Assembly (NCBI RefSeq): GCF_018128945.1
Contig: NZ_CP068393.1
Span: 1,302,001-1,366,000, forward strand
Length of the DNA stretch: 64,000 bases
DNA from: Aristaeella hokkaidonensis
GTDB lineage: Bacteria; Bacillota; Clostridia; Christensenellales; Aristaeellaceae
Reading direction: 5' to 3'
Within the stretch, counting starts at the first letter, position 1. The number at the start of each line of letters is the position of its first letter. The notes under the pieces were generated by a model, which saw only the letters and a list, made by a program, of their open reading frames with translations, did not search any database and was not told the origin of the DNA. Both the position numbers and the translations under genes were made by a program. Below are positions 50,290 through 58,791 of this stretch, piece after piece.

Positions 50290-51597
50290 TCACCTGTTTC
50301 CCATAAAAGATAAGTCGTAATTGCCGGAGATGAAGCGTTCATCCTCCACAATCCGAAGCTGCTCCACGATATTCGTCTGGATTCCTTCAATCACCAGTTC
50401 ACAGAGGGCTGCCCGCATTTTACGCAGGGTTTCCTCTCTTGTTTTCGCAAAAACAATCAGCTTGCCCAGCAGCGAGTCATAATACGGAGAAACCACCGTT
50501 CCCTGGACCAGGCAGGTATCAAACCGCACCGAGGGCCCGCCCGGAACATGAAGCATTTTCAGCATGCCGCAGCTGCCCGCGTTGATCCGGCATTCAATTG
50601 CGGATCCGGTCATCCGGATCTCCTCCTGGGTGATGTTCAGCGGAATACCCGCCGCGATGCGGATCTGCCACTTCACCAGGTCGATACCGGTCAGCATCTC
50701 CGTCACGCAGTGCTCCACCTGCAGCCGGACGTTCATTTCCATAAACCAGAAGTTCCCGTCCTGATCCAGTAAAAACTCCAGCGTTCCGGCGCCCACATAA
50801 CCGATTTTCCGGACCGCGTCCACCGCCAGGTCGATCATCTTCCTGCGCTGTTCCTCACTGACCGCGGGAGACGGGGTTTCCTCCAGCAGTTTCTGGTTCC
50901 GCCGCTGCAATGAGCAGTCCCGGTCCCCCAGGCATACCGCGTTCCCGTGCTCGTCCGCCAGGATCTGCAGTTCCACATGCCGGGCCGGGAAAATGTATTT
51001 CTCCAGATAGACGCTGCCATCGCCAAAGGCGCTGACAGCCTCCGCCGTTGCCTGCAGATAGGCGTCCTCCAGTTCATCCGCCCCGTGGATCAGCCGGATT
51101 CCCCGGCCGCCTCCGCCCGCGCAGGCCTTCAGCATCACCGGATAGCCGATCCGGGCCGCCGCTTTCCTGGCTTCCTCCACGGATGTTACCGCCTTGGTAC
51201 CGGGAATCACCGACAGTCCCGTATCCCGGATCAGCTCCTTCAGCACCGCCTTATCACTGAGCCGCTCCATGCTTTCGGGATCCGGGCCGATAAAGACCAG
51301 CCCGTTCTTCCTGCACATGCGGGCGAAATGCGCGTTCTCCGACAGAAAGCCGTAGCCGGGATGAATCGCCTGGGCTCCTGCCAGGATGGCGGTACTGATG
51401 ATCTGGTTCTCATTCAGGTAGCTGCCGGAGGCTTCCGCTCCGCCGATGCAGTAGCTCTGATCCGCCAGCGCCACATGCAGGGCGTTCCGGTCCTCCTCGG
51501 AATAGACAGCCACCGTGGCCACGCCCATCTCCTTGCAGGCCCGGATAATCCGGACAGCAATTTCCCCGCGATTGGCAATCAGTATTTTTGAAAACAT
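50290..51597 (-). CDS. accC: Acetyl-CoA carboxylase biotin carboxylase subunit
   Basis: A 435-residue ATP-grasp enzyme: KILIANRGEIAVRIIRACKE, IHPGYGFLSENAHFA, MLKACAGGGGRGIRLI (glycine loop), RDCSLQRRNQKLLEETPSPA and FWFMEMNVRLQVEHCVTEM with the metal-binding Glu residues. It carboxylates biotin on AccB using bicarbonate and ATP. It is a little shorter than the E. coli enzyme at the C-terminus. It sits between fabZ and accD in one operon. Confidence 0.96.
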   Translation of the reverse strand: MFSKILIANRGEIAVRIIRACKEMGVATVAVYSEEDRNALHVALADQSYCIGGAEASGSYLNENQIISTAILAGAQAIHPGYGFLSENAHFARMCRKNGLVFIGPDPESMERLSDKAVLKELIRDTGLSVIPGTKAVTSVEEARKAAARIGYPVMLKACAGGGGRGIRLIHGADELEDAYLQATAEAVSAFGDGSVYLEKYIFPARHVELQILADEHGNAVCLGDRDCSLQRRNQKLLEETPSPAVSEEQRRKMIDLAVDAVRKIGYVGAGTLEFLLDQDGNFWFMEMNVRLQVEHCVTEMLTGIDLVKWQIRIAAGIPLNITQEEIRMTGSAIECRINAGSCGMLKMLHVPGGPSVRFDTCLVQGTVVSPYYDSLLGKLIVFAKTREETLRKMRAALCELVIEGIQTNIVEQLRIVEDERFISGNYDLSFMGNR

Positions 51598-51600
51598 GAT

Positions 51601-52017
51601 TTACGCTCCTGTAATCGCAACGGAGAACTCAGCGGATACGCAGAGCCTCCCGTCCACGGTCACCGTACCCTCCGCAAAATAAAAAGGATGTTTGACCCTC
51701 TTGATCCGGCATTGTGTCTCCACCCGGTCTCCGGGCTTTACGGGGGACCGGAATTTCACGTTGTTGAGTCCTGTATAGACCGGCAGTTTTCCGCCGCTCA
51801 TCGCATCCTGCAGCAGCACGCAGGCGGACTGTGCCAGGATCTCACAGAGAATCACCCCGGGCACAATGGGATTGCCAGGAAAATGCCCTTTCAGGAAAAA
51901 CTCATCCCCGCGTATGGTATAGTGCCCGACAGCGGCTCCGTCCCGGTTTTCTACGTCGTCCAGCAGGAGCAGGTTTTCCCGGTGAGGCAGTATCCGCATG
52001 ATTCCTTCCCTGTTCAC
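51601..52017 (-). CDS. fabZ: 3-hydroxyacyl-ACP dehydratase FabZ
   Basis: A 138-residue hotdog dehydratase with the active-site His motif KGHFPGNPIVPGVILCE and Glu within it, LPHRENLLLLDDV at the start and FRSPVKPGDR. It removes water from 3-hydroxyacyl-ACP to give trans-2-enoyl-ACP, the substrate of FabK. Only 3 bp separate it from accC. No fabM or FabA-like gene is seen, so how unsaturated chains are made is not visible here. Confidence 0.94.
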   Translation of the reverse strand: MNREGIMRILPHRENLLLLDDVENRDGAAVGHYTIRGDEFFLKGHFPGNPIVPGVILCEILAQSACVLLQDAMSGGKLPVYTGLNNVKFRSPVKPGDRVETQCRIKRVKHPFYFAEGTVTVDGRLCVSAEFSVAITGA

Positions 52018-52022
52018 AGTCC

Positions 52023-52445
52023 TTACCTCCTGATCCGGAACAGCTCCGTGCCGTATTCCACGACCTGTCCGTTGGTCACGCAGACTTCCGAAATCACCCC
52101 GTCGTCTTCGGCGACGATCTCGTTCATCAGCTTCATGGCTTCAATAATGCAGAGGGTCTGTCCCTTGTTCACGGAATCTCCTGCTTTCACATAGGATTCC
52201 GCCTTCTCCGCCGGAGCCGCATAAAACACGCCGACAATCGGGGATTTCACGCTGATATAGTCCTTGTTCTCCGGAGCCGCCTGTACAGCGGGAACCGTTT
52301 CCTGCACAGCAGCCAGGCTGCCGGTCCCCTGCACAGGAGCGGACCGTTCCAGGCGTACTTTGCTGTCCCCGATCGTCATCTCCAGCCCGGTCAGTCCCAG
52401 TTCCTTCATCAGTCCGGCATATTTGCGAATCTCTGTTTCCTTCAT
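52023..52445 (-). CDS. accB: Biotin carboxyl carrier protein
   Basis: A 140-residue protein with an N-terminal helix, a flexible Ala/Pro/Val linker (about 35-60), and a C-terminal biotinyl domain containing IIEAMKLMNEIVAEDDG, whose Lys is biotinylated. SPIVGVFYAAPAEKAES is also typical. It shuttles carboxyl groups between AccC and AccD-AccA. It lies 4 bp after fabF. Confidence 0.95.
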   Translation of the reverse strand: MKETEIRKYAGLMKELGLTGLEMTIGDSKVRLERSAPVQGTGSLAAVQETVPAVQAAPENKDYISVKSPIVGVFYAAPAEKAESYVKAGDSVNKGQTLCIIEAMKLMNEIVAEDDGVISEVCVTNGQVVEYGTELFRIRR

Positions 52446-52449
52446 TTCC

Positions 52450-53688
52450 TTACACCTTTCTGAAAGCCAGGCACGCGTTATGGCCGCCGAAACCCAGGGA
52501 GTTGGAAAGCGCCAGCGTAATCCCGGCTTTGGCTGCCTTATTCGCGGTGCAGTTCAGGTCGCAGGCCTCATCCTGCTCCTTCAGGTTGATGGTGGGCGGA
52601 ATGATGCCCTCCTCCAGGGCATAAAGGCAGGCCAGCGCTTCCACCGCGCCTGCCGCACCCAGCATGTGGCCGGTCATGGACTTGGTGGAACTTACCCAGG
52701 CTTTCCTGGCCGCTTCCTCTCCCAGCGCCTTTTTGATCACGACGGTCTCGATTGCGTCGTTCATCGGAGTGCCGGTACCGTGGGCATTGACGTACACCTG
52801 GTCCTTCTCCGTACAGCCGGCTTCCTGCATGGCCTCTTCCATGGCCCGGATGCCGCCGCGGCCTTCCGGATGCGGCGCGGTAATATGGTATGCGTCGCAG
52901 GTGGATCCGTAGCCGCATACCTCTCCGTAGATCCGGGCACCGCGCTTCTTCGCGTGCTCATATTCCTCCAGCACCAGAGCCGCCGCGCCTTCGCCCATCA
53001 CAAACCCGCCCCTGCGTTTATCGAAAGGCAGGGAGGCTTCCTCCGGGTTTTCAGCCACAGATAGGGCCTTCATGTTCGCAAACCCGGCAATGGCGGACGG
53101 AATAATCGCCGCTTCCGCGCCGCCGGTGATTACCGCGTCGGCGTATCCGTGGCGGATCAGGCGCATCGCCTCGCCGATAGCGTTGGAACCGGAAGCGCAG
53201 GCGGTAACCGCGGGCATGACGGAGCCGCGGCAGTCGTGTCGGATGGCAATCATCCCCGCCGCCATATTGCTGATCATCATGGGAACCATCAGCGGAGAAA
53301 CCCGGCGGGCGCCCTTTTCCAGCAGCGTGGAATGCTCTTTCTCAAAGGTGCTGATCCCGCCGATCCCCGTACCGAAGATTACGGCAAAGCGATCCGGATC
53401 CACCTTCCCATCAATGCCGCTTTCGTCCGCTGCCTGCTTTGCGGCTGCCACCGCGAACTGCGCGTACCGGTCTGTCCGGAGCACCTCATTGACCTCCAGG
53501 TATTCACGGGGATCGAAGCCTTTGACTTCAGCAGCCAGTTTTGCCTTGAAGTTCTCTGTATCAAAAAGCGTTATGGGCGCGATACCGTTCTTTCCGCTTT
53601 TCATGCCCGCCCATGTCTCCGCCGCGGTGTTTCCCAGCGGAGTCACCGCGCCGATGCCCGTAACTACGACTCTTCTGTATTCACTCAT
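52450..53688 (-). CDS. fabF: Beta-ketoacyl-ACP synthase II
   Basis: A 412-residue thiolase-fold condensing enzyme. Start MSEYRRVVVTGIGAVTPLG; nucleophile Cys in AVTACASGSNAIGEA; catalytic His in NAHGTGTPMNDAIET and TKSMTGHMLGAAGAVEAL; end SLGFGGHNACLAFRK. It extends acyl-ACP with malonyl-ACP. The reading frame stays open to 53973 inside fabG, but the ATG at 53686-53688 with AGGAGA upstream is standard. No fabH initiating synthase is encoded in the operon. Confidence 0.96.
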   Translation of the reverse strand: MSEYRRVVVTGIGAVTPLGNTAAETWAGMKSGKNGIAPITLFDTENFKAKLAAEVKGFDPREYLEVNEVLRTDRYAQFAVAAAKQAADESGIDGKVDPDRFAVIFGTGIGGISTFEKEHSTLLEKGARRVSPLMVPMMISNMAAGMIAIRHDCRGSVMPAVTACASGSNAIGEAMRLIRHGYADAVITGGAEAAIIPSAIAGFANMKALSVAENPEEASLPFDKRRGGFVMGEGAAALVLEEYEHAKKRGARIYGEVCGYGSTCDAYHITAPHPEGRGGIRAMEEAMQEAGCTEKDQVYVNAHGTGTPMNDAIETVVIKKALGEEAARKAWVSSTKSMTGHMLGAAGAVEALACLYALEEGIIPPTINLKEQDEACDLNCTANKAAKAGITLALSNSLGFGGHNACLAFRKV

Positions 53689-53699
53689 CCTGTTTCTCC

Positions 53700-54428
53700 T
53701 TACATCGCGATACCGCCGTCCACACGGAGGACTTCGCCGGTAACGTATTTTGCTGTCGCAAGGTATGCCGCGGCTTCCGCCACGTCTTCTGTTTCCCCCA
53801 TCCGGCCTAGCGGAATGGCGTTCAGCAGCGGATTGTCCGCCTGGTTTCCGGTCATGTCGGTGGCGATAAACCCGGGCGCAATGGCATTGCAGCGGATTCC
53901 CTTCGGCGCCAGTTCCCGGGCCGCGGACTTGGTCATGCCAATAAGGCCGGCCTTGGAGGCCGAGTAGTTGCACTGTCCCGCGTTGCCCATGATTCCCGCC
54001 ACAGACGTGATATTGATAATGCAGCCTTCCCGGTTCCGGATGAACAGGCCGGCACAGTGACGGATCATGTTGAAAGCGCCTTTGAGGTTGGTATCCAGCA
54101 CGGCGTCATAATCCTCTTCCTTCATCATGGCCAGCAGCCCGTCCCGGGTAATGCCCGCGTTGTTGACCAGGATATGCACCGTTCCGAAATCCGTTTTGAT
54201 TTGAGCAACGGTTTCCTTCACGGCCGCGAAATCCGACACATCACACCGGTACGCCCTGGCTTCCACGTCGTATGCTTCTGTGCATGAGCGGCATACACTC
54301 TCCGCGGCTTCCGTATTGCCGGCGTAAATGACGGCAATGTTCGCTCCCAGTGAAGCCAGCCTGCAGGCGATGGCTTTGCCGATCCCCCGGGAGCCTCCGG
54401 TTACTATGGCTGTTTTTCCTTTCAGCAT
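53700..54428 (-). CDS. fabG: 3-oxoacyl-ACP reductase
   Basis: A 242-residue short-chain dehydrogenase: TGGSRGIGKAIA nucleotide loop, NNAGITRDGL, catalytic Ser in ITSVAGIMGNAGQ and the YSASKAG Tyr/Lys motif, and APGFIATDMT. It reduces 3-oxoacyl-ACP with NADPH. The start overlaps the end of fabD by 7 bp, indicating coupled translation. Confidence 0.95.
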   Translation of the reverse strand: MLKGKTAIVTGGSRGIGKAIACRLASLGANIAVIYAGNTEAAESVCRSCTEAYDVEARAYRCDVSDFAAVKETVAQIKTDFGTVHILVNNAGITRDGLLAMMKEEDYDAVLDTNLKGAFNMIRHCAGLFIRNREGCIINITSVAGIMGNAGQCNYSASKAGLIGMTKSAARELAPKGIRCNAIAPGFIATDMTGNQADNPLLNAIPLGRMGETEDVAEAAAYLATAKYVTGEVLRVDGGIAM

Positions 54429-55321
54429 GCTTCCACCTCTGCCAGATATTCTGCCGCAGTTGCTGTCCTTACCCCTCCGTCGATCCTTTTGATCATGTTA
54501 CAAAGGGTTTTCCCCGGACCGATCTCGATAAAGGTATCTATTCCATCGGCGATCATATTCCGGATGATCTTCTCCCACTGTACCGGGCTGCAGATCTGCC
54601 CGGAAAGCAGGCCGGCCGCACTTTCTGTATAGGGCTTTGCCGTCAGGTTGGAATAGAGCGTGATTTTTCTTTCCCTGAACGCAGTCCGCGCCAGCTCTTC
54701 CGCAAACGCCCTGGCCGCCTCCCTCATAAAGGGCGAATGGAAAGCACCTTTCACCTTCAGGGGAATCGCCCGGCCGCCGGCGGTCTTCACGTCTTCCAGA
54801 AAGCCTGTCATCTGTGCGCTCAACCCGGAAACGGTGACCTGCCCCGGACAGTTGAAATTCACCGGATAAACCTCCGGGTACCTGTCACAGATTTCCTGCA
54901 CTTCTTCCTGTGTCAGTTTCACAACCGCCGCCATGAACGTGTCAAACTTATCGGCTTCCCGCTGCATGAGCTCTCCGCGCCTGCAGACAAGACGGAAACC
55001 TGTTTCAAGGTCAAACATGCCGCTGACAGTCGCCGCGGCAACCTCTCCCAGGGAAAAGCCCGCCACAGCCTCAGGCGTCACGCCTTTATCTAGCAGCACA
55101 GAGGCCGCCGCCAGTTCCGTCGCAAACAGGCAGGGCTGGGTATTCCGGGTGTCCTTGAGTTCTTCTTCCGTCCCTTCAAAGCACTGGGCGGATGTGCCGG
55201 GACGAAATCCGTCGCAGGCCGCGTAAACCGTTTCCGCGGCGGCGTATTTCTCTGCCAGTTCCTTTCCCATACCCGGATACTGGTCGCCCTGTCCGGAAAA
55301 AACGAATGCTATTTTACCCAT
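54422..55321 (-). CDS. fabD: Malonyl-CoA:ACP transacylase
   Basis: A 299-residue acyltransferase: IAFVFSGQGDQYPGMGKEL, nucleophile Ser in VAGFSLGEVAAATVSGM, the Arg in CRRGELMQ, and the catalytic His in KGAFHSPFM. It loads malonyl groups onto ACP. It overlaps fabK upstream by 13 bp and fabG downstream by 7 bp. Confidence 0.95.
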   Translation of the reverse strand: MGKIAFVFSGQGDQYPGMGKELAEKYAAAETVYAACDGFRPGTSAQCFEGTEEELKDTRNTQPCLFATELAAASVLLDKGVTPEAVAGFSLGEVAAATVSGMFDLETGFRLVCRRGELMQREADKFDTFMAAVVKLTQEEVQEICDRYPEVYPVNFNCPGQVTVSGLSAQMTGFLEDVKTAGGRAIPLKVKGAFHSPFMREAARAFAEELARTAFRERKITLYSNLTAKPYTESAAGLLSGQICSPVQWEKIIRNMIADGIDTFIEIGPGKTLCNMIKRIDGGVRTATAAEYLAEVEAC

Positions 55322-56253
55322 TGGGCTGCCCTCAGGAGGAGCGGTTCCGCCTCCTCCATCACTTCCTTCACAATTTCAGCCGCCGGCTGTTCTTTCTTCA
55401 CCATGGCGGCAATCTGCCCTGAAAGGAAACACCCCTTTTCGTTGTCCCCTTCCTGTACGGCACGCCGCAGCGCACCTGTGCCCAGGGCTTCCAGCTCCGC
55501 ATCCGGCATGCCGCCGTATTCCGCCCTGGCATAATCCCTGGCAAAGGGCGTACGCAGGCTGCGGACAGGATGTCCCAGGCGCCTGCCGGTCACCATGGTG
55601 CAAAGGTCTGTTGCCTTCAGGATTTTCTCCTTATAGGCGGGATGAATGCTGCATTCCTCTGCGCTTAAGAACCGGGTACCCATCTGCACCCCGCAGGCTC
55701 CCAGCATGAAGGCCGCCGCAACGCCCCTGCCGTCCGCAATGCCGCCTGCCGCGATTACCGGCAGGTTAGTTGCGTCACAGATCTGGGGCACCAGCACCAT
55801 GGTCGTCAGTTCCCCTACATGGCCGCCGCTTTCTCCGCCTTCCGCGATCACGGCGGAAGCACCGAGCCGGGTCATCAGCTTTGCCAGGGCTACCGAAGCC
55901 ACCACCGGTATGACCTTGATACCGGCTTCCAGCCAGTCCTTCATGTACTTGGAAGGATTGCCGGCACCCGTGGTTACCACCTCAATCCTTTCCTCGGTCA
56001 CAACCTGTGCCACTTCATCCGCGTAAGGGCTCAGCAGCATAATGTTGACGCCCACCGGCTTTCCGGTCAGCTTCCGGGCTTCCCGGATCTGCTCCCTGAC
56101 GTATTCGCCAGGAGCGTTCCCGGCCGCTATGATACCCAGCCCCCCGCCATTGGACACGGCCGCCGCCAGCTTCCCGTCCGCGATCCAGGCCATGCCTCCC
56201 TGAAAAACCGGATACTCGATCCCGAGCATCTCACAAATTGCCGACTTGATCAT
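55309..56253 (-). CDS. fabK: Enoyl-ACP reductase II, FMN-dependent
   Basis: A 314-residue TIM-barrel flavoprotein: EYPVFQGGMAWIADGKLA, GGLGIIAAGNAPGEYVR, VVTTGAGNPSKY, EGGESGGHVGELTTM (His active site) and GGIADGRGVAAAFMLGACGV with FMN phosphate contacts. It reduces trans-2-enoyl-ACP and replaces FabI in many Clostridia and streptococci, giving triclosan tolerance. The frame is open to 56325 across acpP; the ATG at 56251-56253 is chosen, since the MIKSAICEMLGIEYP start is family-like. Confidence 0.95.
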   Translation of the reverse strand: MIKSAICEMLGIEYPVFQGGMAWIADGKLAAAVSNGGGLGIIAAGNAPGEYVREQIREARKLTGKPVGVNIMLLSPYADEVAQVVTEERIEVVTTGAGNPSKYMKDWLEAGIKVIPVVASVALAKLMTRLGASAVIAEGGESGGHVGELTTMVLVPQICDATNLPVIAAGGIADGRGVAAAFMLGACGVQMGTRFLSAEECSIHPAYKEKILKATDLCTMVTGRRLGHPVRSLRTPFARDYARAEYGGMPDAELEALGTGALRRAVQEGDNEKGCFLSGQIAAMVKKEQPAAEIVKEVMEEAEPLLLRAAQWVK

Positions 56254-56257
56254 TTTC

Positions 56258-56479
56258 TTATCCCTGCTTGCTCTGGATGAACTTATCCAGGTCGTCAATG
56301 GTTTCCACTTTCCGGTCCAGTTCAATCTCGATGCCGATTTCGTCTTCCAGGTTCATCAGCAGCTCCACCGTGTCCAGGGAGTCAATGCCCAGTTCAGCGA
56401 ATTTGCTTTCAGGTTTGATCTCAGATACATCACACCCGGTCCGTTCAGATACGATTTTTGCGATAGCGTCAAAGTACAT
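56258..56479 (-). CDS. acpP: Acyl carrier protein
   Basis: A 73-residue acidic helical protein with the phosphopantetheine serine in GIDSLDTVELLMNLEDEIG. It carries growing acyl chains as thioesters. As first gene of the fab/acc operon it is followed 4 bp later by fabK. GGAGGAAT lies upstream of the ATG. The 110 bp before it include a repeat cluster but no convincing promoter. Confidence 0.96.
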   Translation of the reverse strand: MYFDAIAKIVSERTGCDVSEIKPESKFAELGIDSLDTVELLMNLEDEIGIEIELDRKVETIDDLDKFIQSKQG

Positions 56480-56594
56480 TTTCCCATTCCTCCGGAGTTT
56501 TTATTCAGGCCGCATTTCGCCGCCCGAAAAAACATTCTACAGATGGGATGTTCCAAAAAGAGCTATTCAACGTTCCATTTGCGTTCCCCGAAAT

Positions 56595-56621
56595 GAATTC
56601 ACAATTCATAATTCATAATTA
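56595..56621. repeat. Single AATTCACAATTCATAATTCAT cluster
   Basis: One left-type 9-mer cluster between the terminator of the candidate structured RNA and the acpP leader. No inverse partner. Confidence 0.5.
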
Positions 56622-56624
56622 AAT

Positions 56625-56659
56625 GAAAAAGGACAGCTTCCCGAAGAAAGCTGTCCTTT
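56625..56659 (-). terminator. Terminator or attenuator before acpP
   Basis: Arms AAGGACAGCTT (56629-56639) and AAGCTGTCCTT (56648-56658), followed on the minus strand by TTTTCATTT. It lies 145 bp before the acpP start. It could end a separate small RNA or act as a conditional attenuator in the leader of the fatty acid operon. Confidence 0.7.
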
Positions 56660-56774
56660 CCGCCATTTTTCAGTTATTGAGGAGGCATCCGTGCTTTAGC
56701 ACGGCTAATGCCTCCCATGCTACAGCCGTCCATTTCTGCGAGTCTATGACGATGCAGAAATGGAATACGGCGAT
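56660..56774 (-). ncRNA. Candidate structured RNA between rplA and acpP
   Basis: Two strong stems precede a terminator on the minus strand. Stem I: GCCGT and CCATTTCTGC pair with GCAGAAATGG and ACGGC (56725-56771), one three-base bulge. Stem II: GGAGGCAT then CCGTGCT pair with AGCACGG then ATGCCTCC around a two-base loop (56681-56715). A plausible promoter sits at 56781-56809. No reading frame is present. It could be an independent sRNA of about 150 bases or a riboswitch-like leader of acpP. No known Rfam class is recognised. Confidence 0.45.
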
Positions 56775-56780
56775 CGCAAA

Positions 56781-56809
56781 GTTTTAAGTTTTCAGTATTC
56801 ATTAATCAA
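56781..56809 (-). promoter_or_regulatory. Possible promoter of the structured RNA
   Basis: Minus strand TTGATT (56804-56809), 17 bases, TAAAAC (56781-56786), placed just after the rplA terminator and seven bases or so before stem I. Confidence 0.45.
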
Positions 56810-56840
56810 AAAAGGCGCTTCTGACAAATGTCAGAAGCAC
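56807..56840 (-). terminator. Terminator after rplA
   Basis: Perfect 10-bp stem, arms GCTTCTGACA (56817-56826) and TGTCAGAAGC (56829-56838), followed on the minus strand by GCCTTTTTTG. It lies 15 bp after the rplA stop. Confidence 0.85.
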
Positions 56841-56854
56841 TTTTATTTGATTGC

Positions 56855-57544
56855 TTAGAACTTCAGCGGATTCACGCGGACAGCGGGACCCATGGTGCTG
56901 GAGAGGTAAACGCTCTTCATGTAGGTTCCCTTGGCGGCCGCGGGCTTCGCCTTGTTGATGGCTTCCATCAGCACGTTCAGGTTCTCCTGAAGCTTTTCCT
57001 TGCCGAAGGACACCTTGCCGATCGGGCAGTGGATGATAGCGGTCTTGTCCAGACGGTATTCCACTTTACCGGCTTTGATGTCGTTCACCGCGCGGGCGAT
57101 GTCCATGGTCACGGTGCCGGACTTCGGGTTGGGCATGAGGCCCTTCGGGCCCAGCACACGACCGATGCGGCCGACCATACCCATCATATCGGGCGTGGCA
57201 ACGCAGACGTCGAAGTCGAACCAGTTCTCCTGCTGGATCTTCTGGATCATGTCCTCAGCACCGACGAAATCGGCACCGGCTTCCTCAGCTTCCTTTGCCT
57301 TGTCGCCCTTGGCAATAACCAGCACACGGATGGTGCGGCCGGTACCATGAGGCAGAACCACGGCGCCGCGGACCTGCTGGTCAGCGTGGCGGGGGTCAAC
57401 ACCCAGGCGGACGGAGATTTCGACAGTCTCGTCGAACTTGGCCTTACCGGTCTGGAGCACCAGATCGACGGCCTCTTCGGGGTCATACTGCTTCAGATGG
57501 TCGATCAGCTTAATGCTGTCGTTATACTTCTTGCCGTGTTTCAT
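56855..57544 (-). CDS. rplA: 50S ribosomal protein L1
   Basis: A 229-residue protein of standard length beginning [20 protein letters not shown], with [20 protein letters not shown] (split at the family core) and the RNA-binding [16 protein letters not shown]. It forms the L1 stalk of the 50S subunit and represses its own operon by binding mRNA. A copy of the L1-type RNA target lies in its leader. It ends the ribosomal gene run in this window; rplJ-rplL are elsewhere. Confidence 0.97.
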   Translation of the reverse strand: MKHGKKYNDSIKLIDHLKQYDPEEAVDLVLQTGKAKFDETVEISVRLGVDPRHADQQVRGAVVLPHGTGRTIRVLVIAKGDKAKEAEEAGADFVGAEDMIQKIQQENWFDFDVCVATPDMMGMVGRIGRVLGPKGLMPNPKSGTVTMDIARAVNDIKAGKVEYRLDKTAIIHCPIGKVSFGKEKLQENLNVLMEAINKAKPAAAKGTYMKSVYLSSTMGPAVRVNPLKF

Positions 57545-57562
57545 TCTATTATTCCTCCATTG

Positions 57563-57593
57563 TGGTCATAGCGGCACTTTGTCCTCCCACATT
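57563..57593 (-). promoter_or_regulatory. Candidate L1-binding mRNA site before rplA
   Basis: Minus strand TGTGGGAGG ... ACCACA, 31 bases in all, ending about 18 bases before the rplA start. GUGG/CCAC pair around an internal loop containing GAG, resembling the L1 target in 23S rRNA and in known L1 operon leaders. A second copy lies before rplK. Function is inferred. Confidence 0.5.
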
Positions 57594-57666
57594 GTCAGGG
57601 GCTATGCCCCATAGCTGCATTTGCCGTATTCATTTCCGCTGAGCGTCAATGACCGGCTGTAGCACA

Positions 57667-58092
57667 TTATTCCTCGACGGTCACGCCCATGCTGCGGGCG
57701 GTACCGGCTACCATGCTCATAGCGGCTTCGATGCTGCCGGCATTCAGGTCGGGCATCTTGGTCTCAGCGATCTTACGAACCTGTTCTTTTGTCAGCTGGC
57801 CAACCTTTTCCTTGTTGGGGCGGCCGCTGGCCTTCTGCAGGTTCAGAGCCTTCTTGATCAGCACGGGCGCCGGAGGCGTCTTGGTGATGAAGGTGAAGGT
57901 ACGGTCGGTGTAGACGGTAATCACCACGGGGATGATCAGACCGGCTTCCTTGGCGGTACGGTCATTGAACTCTTTGCAGAATCCGGGAATGTTCACGCCA
58001 TGCTGGCCCAGAGCGGGACCGATAGGCGGTGCGGGCGTTGCCTTGCCGGCAGGAACCTGCAGCTTAATGTAAGCCTGTACTTTCTTTGCCAT
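57667..58092 (-). CDS. rplK: 50S ribosomal protein L11
   Basis: A 141-residue protein: [40 protein letters not shown], and the C-terminal rRNA-binding domain with [12 protein letters not shown]. It binds the GTPase centre RNA with L10. The ATG at 58090-58092 is preceded by GGAGGTG; an earlier in-frame start at 58164 lies in the leader and is rejected. Confidence 0.97.
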   Translation of the reverse strand: MAKKVQAYIKLQVPAGKATPAPPIGPALGQHGVNIPGFCKEFNDRTAKEAGLIIPVVITVYTDRTFTFITKTPPAPVLIKKALNLQKASGRPNKEKVGQLTKEQVRKIAETKMPDLNAGSIEAAMSMVAGTARSMGVTVEE

Positions 58093-58115
58093 TTGAGTGG
58101 CACCTCCATAAAAAT

Positions 58116-58149
58116 TGTGGTAGAGCGGAAGCGCTTGGCTTCCTCCCAC
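58116..58149 (-). promoter_or_regulatory. Candidate L1-binding mRNA site before rplK
   Basis: Minus strand GTGGGAGGAAGC ... GCTTCC ... ACCACA: an outer stem GTGG/CCAC, an internal loop, and an inner stem GGAAGC/GCTTCC, 24 bp before the rplK start. This is the classic place for the L1 autoregulatory site in the L11-L1 operon. A separate perfect hairpin (arms GGGAACAGCC and GGCTGTTCCC, 58180-58205) lies further up after nusG and may be a partial terminator. Confidence 0.55.
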
Positions 58150-58237
58150 GTCGCACCCCGTCAACGGACAGGGCGATGCATGGGAACAGCCTCAAAGGGC
58201 TGTTCCCTTTGCAACAAACAGAATCACAGGAGCGGAA

Positions 58238-58774
58238 TCAGTCTTCCTTCTCGACCTGATCGAGATCGACCTCAACAGGCATCTCACGGCCAAGGAACAT
58301 CTGCACCTTGACAGTCAGCTTGCCGCGTACGGTATCGACGTCTTCCACTACACCGCTGAAATTCTCCAGCGGACCGGAAAGGATCCGGACATGCTCGCCG
58401 ATCGCGAAGCCGAAGTCCACGCTGGACTGCTCAGTGTTGAGCATCATGTCGACTTCTTCCTGCGTCAGCGGAACAGGCTTGGAATCCGGTCCCACAAAGC
58501 CGGTAACGCCGCGGGTATTCCGCACGACATACCAGCTTTCGCTGGTTTCAATCATGTGCACCAGCACATAGCCGGGATAAACCTTACGGGTGCTCTTTAC
58601 GCGCTTTCCGTTCCGGATTTCAACAACTTCCTCCATGGGAACCCGAACCTCAAGGATCAGGTCCTGCATTCCGTTGTTTTCCACGGACTTTTCCAGCGTA
58701 TCCTTCACCTTGTTCTCGTAGCCCGAGTAGGTGTGGATAACGTACCAGCAAGGCTCCTTCTTGTTTTCAGCCAT
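58238..58774 (-). CDS. nusG: Transcription termination/antitermination factor NusG
   Basis: A 178-residue protein: NGN domain with WYVIHTYSGYENKVKDTLEK, YPGYVLVHMIETSESWYVVR, NTRGVTGFVG, and a C-terminal KOW domain with GEHVRILSGPLENFSGVVED. It binds RNA polymerase and links it to the ribosome or Rho. It lies between secE (17 bp) and rplK. Confidence 0.96.
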   Translation of the reverse strand: MAENKKEPCWYVIHTYSGYENKVKDTLEKSVENNGMQDLILEVRVPMEEVVEIRNGKRVKSTRKVYPGYVLVHMIETSESWYVVRNTRGVTGFVGPDSKPVPLTQEEVDMMLNTEQSSVDFGFAIGEHVRILSGPLENFSGVVEDVDTVRGKLTVKVQMFLGREMPVEVDLDQVEKED

Positions 58775-58791
58775 GTCTTTACTCTCCTATG

